Origin: Epiperipatus broadwayi
Lineage: Eukaryota; Onychophora; Udeonychophora; Euonychophora; Peripatidae
Reading direction: 5' to 3'
DNA length: 64,000 nucleotides
Assembly: GCA_028023455.1 (NCBI GenBank)
Contig: JAQFVV010006353.1
Coordinates: forward strand, 1-64,000
Position 1 is the first letter of the stretch; every line of letters begins with the position of its first letter. A program made the position numbers and the translations under genes. Below the pieces are notes generated by a model. That model ran no database searches. It saw only the letters and a program-made list of their open reading frames with translations, and had not been told where the DNA came from. Positions 12,433 to 26,520 of the stretch are shown piece by piece.

Positions 12433-13130
12433 CTCCACATACCAATATCATTTTCAGCATTATTGATGGTTTCTCCGCGTTTAATTCAGTTTCTTTAATC
12501 CTCAGATTTTTTCTCCACGTCACATCAACGAACTTTCTTACGCAGTCCTGCCAACTCACGTGTAATATTTTTTTAAATTACAGTCTCTTGGGATCCAATC
12601 TCATATTTTAATTGCCTATCTATTATCATCATTTTTAATAATATATTCAGCATAATTCCATTTTAGTTTAATTTTTCAATGATATCAATTTGTTTTATCA
12701 CCTAAGTATTTTCCTTTTGTTATACTTTTCATACTTTCGTGTTTTTTTAAATATACACTCTTAGTAGTATGTTAAAGTATCTGAATTCGTTGTGATGTTT
12801 TTCTGTTAAATATACAATTCTCAAATCCATGAGTAAAAATTGGTAAAACGCGTCTATTAAAAGCCTTTCTTTTAATATCAAGTTGCATCTACCAAATGCA
12901 TGCTATTCAAGTTTAATTCTATGAGAAACTTCATTCATTATGTTCCTATCTGTAATTGTAGTTGCTAACATGTTCTAATTTATAATATTCAGTCTTAACA
13001 AAGGCAAAACTCTCCATACAGTAGTAGTATAGAGATGGTGATCATGTAATATTCAGTCTTATTTTCTTTTTCTGGCTAAAATTATTGAACATTACTTTAA
13101 TCTTTTTAAACATTAAAGGAATAAGCTAAA

Positions 13131-14312
13131 CTAGTCAATAAATAATCAAAATTACCCCAAATCCAAAGCTCAACCAAACTAGCCAAGAAAATAAAACCTA
13201 TAACACAACCAATGGTTTCACTGCTACAAGCAGACTTCTCAAGTGTAAAGAACTAAAATAACAACATATTTACATTAAACATTACCCACAAATCTATTTA
13301 CTTCCCATACTCTCTTAATATTAAAAGAACTTTTAAATAAGTTGATTGCTTTAGAATCATACATTTTTTCATAATAAACATTTTTTAATTCTTATTATTA
13401 TTTCATTTCTCTCAAAAAAGACAACTTTAGCTACTCTGATAAATTTGTTAAATGAATAATTATTTAATAGTAATATTTGTAATGATGTAAAGGATAAAAA
13501 AAGTATAATTTTATTTCTTTTTTTAAAAAAAAAAGATTTTTATTTCTTTGCCATATAAATTGTCTTCTTATAAAATTTTATGTAAAATAGTAATTTGTTT
13601 GGAAATAAAAAAATTGCTTGAAAAGGGGGTATTACATTGAATAATTTATTAAATAATACAAAGGAAATTTTTGATAGGAAGACTATTCCTGGTGTAGCTT
13701 ATATTATCACTTGTTTTTGTAAAAAGTTCCATCTGTAAAGTGCATATGCTGTGGTTTAAGCTATGTTGTTATTATAAGAAAGTTTATATAAATCAGAGTT
13801 TTTTTTATATATGTCAAAGCATTGACCAGAAAGTGAACCCAGGCCAGCTGCTTGGAAGGCAGCTATTCTAACTGCTAGACCACCAATGCTTGACCAAGAG
13901 TAGTTTGAGTTTAAATGAAAGAATAAAGGTACATAAAAGTAGGGTTAAAAATAAGTATCTTAGTTCTGCTTTGTATGTCCATGAAAAAGATGCAGGCCAC
14001 ACTATTTTTTTGAGGAAGCTAAGGTTGTCTTTTGTGAGAGAAATGAAATAAAAAGAATTAAAGAATCTTTATTATTAAAAATTTATGAATCTGAAGCAAT
14101 TTATTTAAAAACTCTTTTAATATTAAGAGTGCATGGGAGATAGTAGGAACTGTGGGTAATGTTTAGTTTAAATATGTTATTATTTTTTAGTTCTTTACAT
14201 TTGGAAGTCTGCTTGTAGCAGTGAAACTATTGGTTGTGTTATAGATTTTATTTTCTTGGCTAGTTTGGTTGATTTTTGAATTTAGAGTAATTTTGATTGT
14301 TTAATCTTTTTA
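13131..14312. repeat. Inverted repeat, about 220-bp arms
   Basis: Bases 13131-13350 are the diverged reverse complement of 14085-14312, including CTGCTACAAGCAGACTTC against its complement at about 14206. The right arm abuts the RTE-like relic, so the arms may be an inverted copy of its downstream part. The spacer holds a SINE at 13813-13894. Confidence 0.7.
13800..13894 (-). mobile_element. tRNA-Gly(UCC)-like SINE or tRNA pseudogene
   Basis: On the minus strand 13889-13819 follows tRNA-Gly(UCC) closely: acceptor GCATTGG, A box TGGTCTAGCAGTTAG, anticodon stem GCTGC/GCAGC with loop CTTCCAA, B box GGTTCACTTTC. The acceptor stem is longer than normal because flanking GTCAA and TTTGAC also pair. 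A T run on the plus strand at 13799-13811 is its A tail. Three B-box changes make it unlikely to be a working tRNA gene. It is the copy nearest the tRNA ancestor of the SINE family. Confidence 0.8.
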
Positions 14313-15450
14313 GTATTTATCTTAAGAACTAGTTTTTTTACTTTTATCTCTCGCAAAATTTTTTCAAGTTCTGAAATAATGTTTGCAAAAACAATCGCAT
14401 CATCTGCAAAATCTAGATGTCTTAAATAATGTCCATAGGTCTTTATTTCCTTAGTTTTCTATTTTAATCAACAAAGTACTCCTTTTAAAACTACTGTAAA
14501 AATTTTAGAGATATGGACTCATAATGTTATACATCCTTATACATGTTAATTTTTTTAGTGTTATCATGTAATTAATAAATATTCTTCAGAATATGACAAT
14601 ATTCTTTATCTATATCTTGATGATCTAAAGATTTAATCACATAGATATACATAAGAATCAAATGTCTTTTTATAATCTACAAATCCAAAGCACAATAACA
14701 CTCCATATTTATTAGTACATTCTACAACTATTTTTAATATTTTGGTATGATTCACTATGCTAAAATTATGTTATTCACTGGACTAAAATCACATTTGATT
14801 CCAGTTGCTTTTTTAAAGTAGTTTAGATCCAAAGATCACTTTAGATGAATTGTAAGTATTTTAATAAACATTTTGTATAGATTTGATAGTAGATTGCCTA
14901 AAGCTGTAATTTATATTGTCTTTTTAACCACCTTTCTTAAATATCATTAATATAATTTGTACATATTATTTAGACATTTAGTATGTAGTTTTGTCAAGTT
15001 TTTCTATTTATTCATCTACATCTTTCAAGATATCAAAAATGATGACATCATTTCCTAAAACTTTTTCATTTTTTATATATTTAACTGCATATCTCAGTTG
15101 TTCATTTTAATAGCTGGGAAATTTATAAAATACAATAATGTAGGAGATACTTTGTTTCTTGTTTTTCTTTGCAGACCTCTTGCACACATTTCATCATATC
15201 ATTCTTTTTTTAGTAATAGTTTGACTTTTTATTTTTATTTTTAAAATAACTTTTCTTCTGATATGATGTTGTTTTACACTTTTATGACTTTTCATCTATC
15301 ACTTTCCCACCAATTCACAATTATATTTTCTAATATCATTATTAACTCTTTTGTGTATAATTTTGCTGACCTTTAATTATTTAATGCTTCATTTTCAACA
15401 TTTTTATATTTTTTATTTTTTTCATACATTATCTTATCTCAGCTAAAAAC
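14310..15450 (-). pseudogene. RTE-like LINE reverse transcriptase relic
   Basis: Read on the minus strand, broken frames give non-LTR reverse transcriptase blocks in the right order: RYAVKYIKNEKVLGND near 15100-15040, FGFVDYKKTFDS at about 14690-14655, and HLDFADDAIVF near 14425-14390, with the catalytic FADD at 14410-14399, then SELEKIL and a LKIN block. The wording matches the RTE clade better than CR1 or L1. Many stops and shifts show it is dead. The endonuclease part, expected at higher coordinates, was not recognised. Confidence 0.82.
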
Positions 15451-16739
15451 TTATTAGTGAACTGTTGCTATTTATACCAATTATCTTTTTGAAGTTCTTA
15501 GTAAAATATCATTTATTTTCTATTGTTTTCAGTTAAGTGGGAAGTCATATTTGAAACCTGTCCATATTTTAAAACAATTAACAAGTTTTAATTTGTTTAT
15601 GAAAATTATAAATATCAGCTGTTAATACTGTATTTTTTAAAAAAATGTTCATCTACTCAGTTTTGCATTAATATGTAGTTTACATCTCACTTGTTAATGA
15701 TTACTTACTATTTTAAATGTAACAGTATAGTCTTAAAATATAAAGTTTCTGGTAGTCAAAAAATAACATTATTGTACTATATTTTGTCTGAATGTTTCCA
15801 TGTTCATTTTTATTATACATTTTTCTTAAAACAATAGCATAATATACACATTTTCTTTTTCTGAAATCCTCTTTCCTTTCTATCATCATAACTAAATTTC
15901 TCCATAACCCTTTCATCTTTTAATCATTTTTACATTTGATCATTACAGTCTCTCATGACAATTTCAAAATAGTGTTTGATATGATAAAAAATATTGTATA
16001 CACCCATATAAAAAATCTACTTCTTTATTAGAATGAGAACTTCATAAAGTATATATCTGAATTAGATGCAATTGATATTTTCCATTGAGTTGAATATTTA
16101 ATCTTGCTATTCTCTTATATATCATATATCTCCACTATATTGTTCCTTCACTTTTTATACACAATAAATTCCATACCAATTGTGTTTACATTATATGTGA
16201 CTTTGCAGTCAAGTACATGTCTACTTTTCAAATTCATCATCTCTGTATTTTTCCTAACTTCACAGTATTCAAGGGTGTCTTATTTAATATTAGTTCTTCC
16301 AATTTATGTAATGTTTTTTTTCTTGGAAGTGATCTGTAATTGTGGATATCTAAATGAAAGATTATCATATTAAATAAGTTCTTAAAACCAATCTCTGCCT
16401 TGGATAATGAACTTAAATCCTTTTTGGAATAAGGGTCATAATTCAGTTTTTCTTATCATGATTATAAATCTCTAAAATACACTTTTTATTTATCCTGGCT
16501 TCAAAAAAACATAACTGATGTTGCAGTAAAAAACTTTCAGGTAACTGAGATTAAATAAAATACCCTTAGTGTTTTTTGGTCTCAAACTCATAGGTTAGAA
16601 GCCAATAAAGTCACCACACTAGCTTCGGCATGTTTTGTTGTTTATTTTGATTGTTTGGGCCTTGAATTAAGTCTTGATGTATAATTTTATTATAATATCC
16701 ATTAGCTAATAAAACATTACTTATATAATTTATTTTTTT
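15451..16739. other. Intergenic, no recognised feature
   Basis: AT-rich. Short open frames on both strands show no family resemblance. The part nearest 15.5-15.9 kb may be a decayed upstream portion of the LINE, which I cannot show. Confidence 0.4.
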
Positions 16740-17110
16740 CTTTCAGATATGATTTACCTGAAAAATTAATTGCTCTAGTAATAAAGTTTTGGCTACAGAA
16801 AAGATCTAAGTTGAATAATTATGTGATGAAAATTGTAGATATCTGCCTGTGTGTAGTTTTTCCAAAAAGCATAAAAGATTATATTTTTCCTTGGTGACAA
16901 GAACATCAAAAAAGAGCAGTTTCCTGTTGGACTCTGTTTCCATTGTAAATTTAATGTGAGGATGGATATTTATATGTGAGAAAAAGTCTTATAATTTATT
17001 ATCCATGTTGCCAGATTTTACTAATTTTACAAATTTTTTGGTAAGTGGTATATACTGTTTTTAGAATAAGTTCAATATTATCTGTAGTTTCTTATATATA
17101 AGGAATATAA
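16740..17110 (-). pseudogene. Penelope-like element, reverse transcriptase C-terminal fragment
   Basis: The minus strand around 16980-16760 reads HPHIKFTMETESNRKLLF, then FDVLVTKEK, LHTGRYLQFSSHNY and a FSVAKTL block. This is the Penelope-type signature in which HPNIKFTME and LPFLDVLV precede a motif with H-T-x-RYL and SSH. The catalytic YADD part is missing. It faces away from the GIY-YIG fragment next to it, and 17030-17110 is a diverged inverted copy of 17140-17215, so the two pieces meet head to head. Confidence 0.8.
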
Positions 17111-17147
17111 ACTCTAATAAGAATTTTTTTGTTTGTTTTTGTTATAA

Positions 17148-17515
17148 AAGGAACTACAGACAATAATGGATATATTCTAAAATGCTACAATATAAAAATA
17201 GCATATACTATTTATCAAAAAAAAGATTAACATTATATCCAAGCCTAATGATTTAATTTCTCTTGAGGCCTGTGGAGTTTATAACATTTCATGCAGCATT
17301 TGTAAAACTTATTATGTGAAGATGAGCAATTGTTGCATCAGCACTAGAAGAGATGAATATGCACTTAAGCAACATTTATCTCTCACTTCATGATATAGAT
17401 ATGGTTACAATATTGATTTCTCTAACAACAAAATTCTATCCAAATGTAACAATTTCCACAAATGTAAGATCAGAGAAGCCTTTGAGATAAATAGCAAAAT
17501 TATATCAACAAATAT
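17148..17515 (+). pseudogene. Penelope-like element, GIY-YIG endonuclease fragment
   Basis: The plus strand encodes KGTTDNN and KIAYTIYQ (linker seen in Penelope-like proteins), then after a frameshift near 17240 CGVYNISCSICKTYYVK, where GVY stands for the GIY motif, then STRRDEYALKQH, and after a stop NIDFSNNKILSK, HKCKIREAFEINSK. These are the GIY-YIG domain blocks with the Arg of STRR and the final Glu of REAFEI. The YIG triad is degraded (YYV). At least one frameshift and one stop. Confidence 0.85.
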
Positions 17516-18902
17516 AATAAAGCATATAAATTATCTTTTATTTGACTTTTTTTTTAAAACCCACTGTTTTTATTACTTTATATGTTGAATTTTATATTCC
17601 TGTTTTTATATTGATGGAACATTTAATCATGTTCTATGTCAATGCTTACAGTGACTCTACAATCATTTTTATTGTATTCTATTCATAACCCAGTTGTTGA
17701 ATTGTTGATGAATCTGAAAATTATATCAAATAAGAAATAGTGATCATGTAATGTTTAGTGATTTATATCATTTATATCTATAACTACTGAAATCTTTATG
17801 CCAATATAATGGACAGCTAGCATCTAATACTAATATCCATCATCAGAGGATGCTACTAGACCAATAGCCTAGAAAATTTATAGTTTAATAATGAGGATAC
17901 ATGTATAAGTGCCTATCACAGCTATACTATCACTCATATCTAAAAATTGCTTCTAGGTCATGGAGAAAAGAGATTCTAGTCAAATAGAAATTGGGGGAGC
18001 AGACAATTGTAAACAAAATGCTCAATAGAACCACCAATCAACAAAATAAAATTTATTAACATTTAAGAAAGTATAGTATAATTCAATTATTGGTTTAAAT
18101 ACCAGATGTTATTTTATTATGACAGGATTTGAATATTAATTAACTCTTTTCAATTATGCATATAGTGTACTTGATAGTTGGTAGTTTCAATATTGTACTT
18201 CCCCTAAATTTTAATTTTAGTACTTAATAATAATCTCTAAAGTTTAATAAAGACTCAACAATTTATCCAGATGTGTGCACATATATATTTAACATTAGCA
18301 TTAACAAACAAGGAATACTCAAGCAGTCTTCATGTTAATACATGCTCACATATATGGTACATTAGATCTAAACACAGAAAAATAAATAACAATAAATAAG
18401 CATATTAATTATCCATGTTATAAAGCAGTAAAATGTATATAATCATGAAAAGGAAAGAAGGTAATTTTATCCAACACAAAATTATAAATAATCGTGAACA
18501 TTTCAGGTGGGAATCATAATAATAAATTACAGGGGTCAAAATATATAATAATACATTCATATGGTAGATAAATATCTAGGATTACTCTATGCTATGCCCA
18601 AATATATGTATGCCAATTCCTTTAATTTTAGATGAGTGTGATGTAGACAGAATAAACAAATAAGACTTAACAAATTTAAACAGCTTAACAAAAGATATAT
18701 TAAGATATGTGCAACTCTAGTATTTTCAGCACCATTATTAAGTATTAATTACTAACTATAAAATAAAATTATCTCCTGACTTTTCTTTTAAAAATAACCT
18801 GGATGTAATTAACAACAATTGTGGAAGTGACTTTATAAATAAACTTTATTCAAAAGGGAAAAAAACAATCCTTTAATTTTCTTTCACAAAAATATATTTT
18901 TC
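17516..18902. other. Intergenic; start looks like Penelope 3' untranslated sequence
   Basis: Bases 17620-17710 share short blocks with the downstream flank of the Penelope fragment at 29.8 kb. A vague TTGATGA followed by GAAA near 17698-17712 may be the last trace of a terminal hammerhead, but its stem II is gone. The rest is AT-rich with nothing recognised. Confidence 0.35.
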
Positions 18903-18985
18903 CATGTGTCATAGCATCGGCCGGGACGCGAACCCACAACCGTCTGCAACCAACTACTTGCTTGCATGACGGCTGCGATCAATAA
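18903..18985 (-). mobile_element. tRNA-Gly-derived short SINE, copy 2 (damaged 5' part)
   Basis: The minus strand ends GGGTTCGCGTCCC then GGCCGATGCTATGACACATG and an A-rich tail, as in the copies at 10.8, 40.1 and 41.1 kb. The 5' half is rearranged: the acceptor 5' strand and A box are not clear. Confidence 0.75.
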
Positions 18986-20189
18986 GATTAAACTTTAAAA
19001 AAAAAGAGAGATTAAAACTACCAAGCAATATCAGATACCACTTAATGGTTAAAACTTAAAAACATTAATAAAAAATAGTTTATAAAACAGTCAAATGTAT
19101 AAATATAAATCAAAACATTTAATCTATATATCATTGACTTACTTGTAATGTCTTAATGAAACAGTTCATAAGTAAAGTTTACCTTAAGTCCCAGAGAATA
19201 TGGAACAGAAATTGTTAATTTTCATTAAAAGCTCAATTTTATAAATGTATATACATAAAAATGGAGCTAATAGTTTCTCTGTCTTCTTTTATCAGTTTTG
19301 TTAATCATGTGGAGTTTGTCCTGGTATTACTTCTTTAGTTTTGAGAAGTGCATTTCTTGAATGGCATATTTGGAGGAAATAGTTATGTTTTTGGTTATCC
19401 TAGAAAACAAAGATATTCAATGGCTGAAGACTAGATACTGGAGAATTTGAAGTTTATTTTTTCTGGTGCTTTAGCTATTCATAATTTTGAACACAAATTC
19501 TGATAAAAGTTCTGGATACAACATACTAAGGAAGCAAAAATAATGATCTCCAGATGAAGGTTTAATGACAAAATAAAGGCAGATTGCAGAATGAAATATA
19601 ATTCTGAACTGGTATTTTATATCATTAAATTTGTAATTATCAGTCCAACTTGTTTTTCAAAAATTTTTAATTAATAAAGCCAGTGATCACTTATTTACAT
19701 TTTTTTTTAAAATTTAAATAAGCCAATAATTATGTCATCAATAGATTTACTAGAACTTGCTTAATCCATTTAGGCAATAATTATTTTCATTAAGTAGATT
19801 TACCAAATATTTTAATCAGATCAATCAGCAGAAAATTAAAACCAAAAACAAAACTTAATAAAAGAAAATTGATTTTATAAGAGTTTATTTTTTTAAATTC
19901 ATAAAAAAAATGAAATAATTCAGAATTGATAAAAATTTTATAGATTAAGTATTGTTTCTTTACTATAAAATTTAAACAGATTTATATTAATTTTAGTTGT
20001 AACGTTTATTATTTTTAAAAATTAAAATAACATTGACCAACTACAATAAAGCAACATATTAATGTGTGCAGGTACATAATACAAGCAAGTAAAAAAAAAA
20101 CGTTAAAGCTGAAATTAAGTTTGTGCTTTGTCAACCATAAAATATTTTAACATAAATTAGATATTGAGATAAAAGAGTGATATATATAT

Positions 20190-20335
20190 ATTGTAATGGT
20201 CCGGGTTTTCCACCAGAAGAGGGGGAACACATCTCACTATGGTCAGACCTAGGGACTTCTGGTAGGATGCTGTGAATGATGCAATGAAGTACCTAACCTA
20301 TGATCATATCTACATCCAATGGGTTAGCTTTAAGT
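20190..20335. other. Less AT-rich island with a hairpin
   Basis: Bases near 20210-20221 (CCACCAGAAG) pair with CTTCTGGTAGG at about 20256-20267 with one mismatch. The base mix differs from its surroundings. TGTAATGG at its left end and TTGTAAC near 20574-20580 could be ends of a solo LTR, which is a guess. Confidence 0.3.
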
Positions 20336-23019
20336 TTACACATTAAATCTAGATACAATTTGGGCTAAATCATACATACCTAACCCTCCTTCAGATCCCA
20401 TTATGCCTCAGTATTCAAACTCACCAGAGAAATTTGCCTTTTACTCACTTCAGGGGTGAATTTACACTATATAGCTACTACAGCACTTCTATACAGGTTC
20501 CAACTGATTTAAAAATCCATCCAATCATATTACTGTATTATTATATAAGAATGAAATATGTGTGTGTACATATTGTAACCCAGTGCTTTTGGCACTTGGT
20601 TTTATTTAGCATTATTTCTGCATAAAATCAATGCTATTCTTTAAGAAAAATAAAAAGATAAAATAAAAATAGTAATAATTGGTTAGTAAAGTATGCTATT
20701 CATTCACCCAGACATGGTTTGTGTGAATGAATGATATATTTCCTAATGCAATATCATGTTTTTAAAAGAACATAAATAATTTAATTAAAATATTGTTTCT
20801 TAGAGCAAATTAATATAATGTCAAACAAATACAATAAACTGTAGTTAGTTTTTAGATAGTTACAGAAAAAAGAAAAAAACCATAAATGTCAATTAAATAA
20901 TTTTAAGATGTCTTATTCTAAGGAAAAGTAACTTCTGGTAAATTCATTTTTGAAGAAAATAATTTATGTGTAATTAAAATCACAGATAATTTTTGTTGCT
21001 TTCAATGTATATTATTTTCATTATTAAACTACTTTATAATATATTTTAAATAATACTAAAAACTATATGATTGTAATAAGTTTTTTCTTTCTTTTTTGTT
21101 TATGTCATAACCAAGTGATTATTTTTGTTTTCCTTGGAAGAGGTCGCTACAGTTAAAGGAATGACCAATTTCATACTCAAAATCATTTTTTTAGAAATCG
21201 TCTGCTGTCAGTATTTCAAGGAGAGAACAGTGCTGAAATTTAGTAACCCAAATTTTTAAAATTTTGCAGAAATAAATGTACAATCAAAAGAAAATTCTAT
21301 TCATAATGCGTTGCTGAATCTTTCAGTAAGATATCTTGAATTTCTATGCCATCTATCTATTTCAAACTTTTTATATCAAATAATTATCATGTCTTAAAAG
21401 TTGGACATTTTTTTTTATTAACAAAACCAAGAAAAATGAAGAAATTAGCTAAGAATATTAACCAATTTATTATTTTGTCTAAATTAAGGAAAACAAGTAT
21501 TTTCCAGGTGGGAAATAATTGTTTAGTGACATTATTATTTATTAATATTTTCTTGGTGTAGTAGAAAAATAATTAAAAGGAATATTAAAAAGAAAAAAAA
21601 AGAACTAGAAACATTTTTAGCATTCATTCTAAGTATATCATCTGCGTTTCTAAATAATGCCATTTTATACATTGAAATATGTTTTTGTTTGCTAAGAATT
21701 GTCTAAAAAAAAGGAATTAATAATCATAATAATACTAAGCTATCATACACCTGCATGTTTTTTTAATAGAAAAAGAACAACTCTTTTGAAATAAGTGTGA
21801 AATTATATACGTGTATTTTTAAGGGAAAAATTACTATTGGAAAATAAAATTCTAAGATTATGAACGAGAACTAAATACCTTTAGTGACTTAATAATAAAA
21901 TTAAATTATATATTATACTATATGCAAGGTGAAATTCTTATAACTTTATCCATTTTATAATCAACTGCAGTTATTATCATAATAATCTATAGGAAAAGTG
22001 CGCATTTTCGTCCATAAGTAAGCTAGCTAAGTACATGTATCATCTTTAAATAATGTGCGGTTATTCATATTTGTTTTCGTTGGAATCCAAACCTTATGTT
22101 TATAATTCAATTGAGTATTAATCTTCGGTTCTACTATATTTTTTTTTGTGTTCATTATTATAATTGCTAAAGAAATGAAAACTTATCATTAGAGAGAGAA
22201 AAAAAATGTGTTTATTACTTTCAGTGCTTTATAAAATGTGACCGGATAAAAACTCTTCACTTGGACAAACAGCTCAACAGAAAAATAGTTTTGCTAATGA
22301 GATAATATGCATTTGTTTATTTAATGTTTTTTTAAGAAAAACTAATTTGTAAAATTTTATTTTGTGTTATAATATTAATGCATGCTAAGGTTTATATCTG
22401 TCATGTAATATTTTAATAATCTTGTAATGATAAGTATATGTCTTACTATCATTACCCAGGATTAAGTTTGTATTTAATATGAAGTAATACCTATGAAATA
22501 TATCCGATTTATTAAATGCAATTGGAGATATAAACTTTGCATGTTGGGTACTTAAAAAAAAAGTTTTATATCTATTTAACAGGTAAAATAAATATTTAAC
22601 TTTATCAGAAGTAACTCTAAAAAAAAAAAAAATCCAATAACAAAATATTTTTTGTTTAAAGTTTGACAGAATTTACATTGTATTAATTTAGTAATTTAGT
22701 AATAGTTATTCTTTAATAACACATCCACTTTATTTAGTTTAAGCTCATATGCTACCAATTACTTTTGAATATTCCTTCATTAAAATTAAAATTATTATTC
22801 TTTTCTCCTGTCATGTTCATTGGTTTCAGATATTGATTGAAGTATACATTGTAACATAGGTTTATTATGATTAGTGTGTTTTCTTATCTTGTCTAAGTGT
22901 AGAATCGATATATGCTTAATATCAGTGTACTTAATACTTATAATGTATTTTATTTTGTGGGATGAAAATGATCTCCCCAAAATGCTTTATTTTTCCATGA
23001 GAAGAATAGTTTTTGGTAT

Positions 23020-23440
23020 AAGGTGATGGTATGTTTGATAGTCCATGTGATCGATTCTCATGAATAGAACGATCCATAGTTGATCTAATATTTAGATACT
23101 TAAGGTATTTTAAATCCCAAGAGAGGATTAAACTTGGTGCATGTTTGGTTTATGCCTGAGTAATAGGCAAGAAACCACCAAAATACTTCAGTGTATTTTA
23201 CTCTGCAGACATTCGTTGTTATTCTGCATTCCTCATGTGAATATAAAGATAGTTCCACCACCGAAGGTGTTGATTATTGTGTGTTGTTTTTAAAAGTTAT
23301 GGCAAGGATAAATGTTAGGTTTGAGGTGTTAGTTCCTCAAGGTGCACTTTAGTATCAATAGTGCCTTACTAACTGAGATCAATATCTGTATTGTGCTACT
23401 GAATCTTGCTAGTAGTTGAGAAGCAAATCAATGGAGAAAG
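23020..23440. other. Less AT-rich island of unknown origin
   Basis: About 400 bp with a visibly higher G+C share than its neighbours and no open frame. No repeat of it was found elsewhere in the window. Confidence 0.3.
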
Positions 23441-25699
23441 TAAGTTAAAATTGCATATTTTAAAATGCTTATTTGTTGGAGGAATATTCAAACACAATAT
23501 TTAATGTTAGTTAATAATTAAGAAATATTCATAGTTTGAATTACACTTATAATTAAAATATTTATCGTAACTTAGGTGGACATTAAGTTGAATTTGAGAT
23601 GGTGAGTGTGACTTCTGATAAATGACCCATAATTAGTAATAGGTTGTTCAATTATAAACCATAACTTGATTAACTTTATTAGAAATAAATTTAATATTTT
23701 GTATACTTATATCATAGTATTAATCAATAAAAAACAAAAATAGTAGTAGTTAAGTGAAAGCTTTATAGAAAGTTTACCGAAATTATAAATTAGTGTAGTA
23801 GTAAATAAGTTGCACCTTTTAGCTAGTCAATCCAATGCAATAGCATGATTGCAACATGTGAATTTATAATTTTAATTTATACCTAAACAATAGACAGATT
23901 AATGTTGATTTATGTTTCATATCAATGTGATATTATTTAATAAATTTGTATTTTTTTTTCTGTGATAGTAATAAATTATAGTCTTGTCAATATTCGTTGT
24001 GAATTCACTTTTTTTGTATGCTAAATATATGTGTGTTTGCACAATATTTGCAAAACATTTTCTTGAGTCCGAAATCATTTCAAACTCTCAAAAGCTTAAT
24101 ATACCAGATAGGCAATCTTTATGCAGATCTAAAAACTTCATTTCATTTTATTATTAATGAGAATTATTTATGGAATTGCAAACTTCAGACTAAACATCAT
24201 TTAATTGTAAGAATGAATTTATTTCCAAGTTATTAACCCTGACTGCACATTATTCCAGTTATATTTATTTAAATTGTTGAATGAATTAGTCTTAGTTAAT
24301 TTATTGTGTTGTCATGGATGATGGAAGGACCAAAAAGCATCCTTCTCTTTTTATTATTCTGACTGAGATTCTGGTTAAAAGGGCTATATTATTTGAAATT
24401 TTATGTGATTATTCATGTCATTGTTGATCACCCCTTTAAATAATTATAATAGTTGTTATAATATATGATGACACATTAACTTTGAAGTAAAGTGAAAGTT
24501 TCCTATAGATTACCAGAATACCAGTCATATGTGACAGCACAGTGCTGTAGAGTTTTTTTTGTTGTTTTTTTTTTTAATAAAGTAGACAAAAAAAACCTGA
24601 GATTATTACTGTCATTATAATTATTCTTTAATTAAGAAGTGATCAATTATTGTTGATAGTACAATTGTGGTGTGGCTTAAAAGAGTTTAACTTACAATTG
24701 TGCTATAAGAAAAGTATTTTCAGATCATATTGGCAAATGATTTACATAATGGATATTTTTTTTGAGTAACATTAACAAGAACATGAGCGGTTATCATCAT
24801 TGTTGAAAAGTGCAAATTTTTATAGCTTAGAGAATGTGTTTTTGATAAGGAGAAGATGTTATTTTATTCTAAATTATTAATTAAGGAATGAGTACATTTC
24901 TCTTTCTTCCCAAGATATTTATTTTACTGATGATAATTTATTTTATAATTTTAATTTCTTTCCTTGTCTTAACTGCATATCTCTGTAGCTAAATTGTTTT
25001 ATAACTAACTGACCACTCAGCTAGGCAGAGGATGCACATTGGTGAATTTGTATGTCACCAAGAATATACTTTATTAGGTTAGAAAATGGGATGCCTAAAT
25101 ATAGGGGCGATTGATGTACTTAGCTTAAACTATATTATAATTACTAAATATAGAAGGTTAAAAATAAATTATAGCTTACTGATTTTAAGCTAGAAGGTTA
25201 GAATATATATCTGGTTATAAGTTAATAAATGAATGTATAAATGATTTTGATAAACTAGAGACCATTTTAATGAAAATCAAGTTAACAACATTTATTAAGT
25301 AGCAAAACAAAATTTCAAAACTTTTTAACATGATAAAAAAGATATAATTGTGTCTGTCAGGAATATATTTTTACCATATCAATGATTAAATGTGTTCATT
25401 ATTCCAACCTTTACCCATAGTAGAGATACGTAACAATGCACTAATTATTTACAAAGCAAAATAAAAAAGCTTTTATTAAATTTACTGTGAAGCTGACTAA
25501 CTAATTTATAATATTATAAAAGTATATCCAAAATAGCCTCATGGTCCAATTCCATTTATTGGTGTTCCATCTTCTTTGGGGACCCCCTACCTATATACAA
25601 TTTTCTAAGGTTGATAGGAATATCAACAGCCATAATAGGTCTAAAACATACTCCATGTTGCAGAGCTAAAAATAAGTGAATAATAATAAACTAAGTGAA

Positions 25700-26520
25700 T
25701 AATAATAAAATGTGATATAGTTTAAATATACACCAAATGAACAATAAATAAATGGATTTGATTTTTAAGTAATTTGTATAAAAATACATTAACTACTAGG
25801 ATTTTCATAAAACAGCTAAGAAACAGCTTTTTTAAATAAAGAAATTAAAGCAAAAACCACAAAAAAAGACATATTAATTATTAAACACATATCAAACAAA
25901 CAGTAAATGATTTTGACTTTTAAGTAATTTTGAACAACTTTAAAAAAAAAACAAAAAAAACGAGTTTTAAGAATGATGCCATTAATAAATAAAAAAATAG
26001 TTATTTAAATATACACAAAACAAACAATAAATGATTATGATTTTGAAATAATTTGGATAAAAATACATTAACTATATTCATATGACACTTACCATGTAGT
26101 ATATAACTGAAATTTACGTGTTAAAACCAAACTTTTCCTTTTAAATATTACCACAGATAATGAAGATCTGCAGTAAAAATTTTCACTCCAAAAATGAAAC
26201 CACTTGATTGCAAAGTATGCTGGGATTTTCATAAAACTGCTAATAAACGTCTTTTATATATATATAAAAATTAAAGCAAAAACTACAAAAAAAGACATAT
26301 TAATTATTACACAGACACCAAATGAACAGTAAATGATTTTGACTTTTAAGTAATTTTGAACAAGTTTTAAGAATGGTGTTATTAATCAAAAAAATAGTTA
26401 TTTAAATATTCACAAAACAAACAGTAAGTGATTATGATTTTGAAATAATTTGGATAAAAATACATTAACTATATTCCTTCGACACTTACCGTGTAATATA
26501 TAACAGAAATTTATGTGAAA
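25700..26520. repeat. Direct duplication, about 420-bp offset
   Basis: Blocks such as GATTTTGACTTTTAAGTAAT and GATTTTGAAATAATTTGG, and a tail with ACACTTACC, occur in the same order in 25810-26120 and 26230-26515. A shorter related block (ACACCAAATGAACAATAAAT) lies near 25730. The unit has no coding signal. Confidence 0.75.

Larger units (their letters stand above)
18986..25680. other. Long AT-rich stretch, no recognised gene
   Basis: No domain, tRNA or clear repeat found apart from the two less AT-rich islands listed separately (20.19-20.33 and 23.02-23.44 kb). The open frames are short and of AT-biased composition. Confidence 0.5.

Noticed and set aside
13819-13889. Functional tRNA-Gly gene
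   Set aside because: B box and T stem are mutated, the acceptor is extended and an A-rich tail follows, so SINE or pseudogene is likelier.
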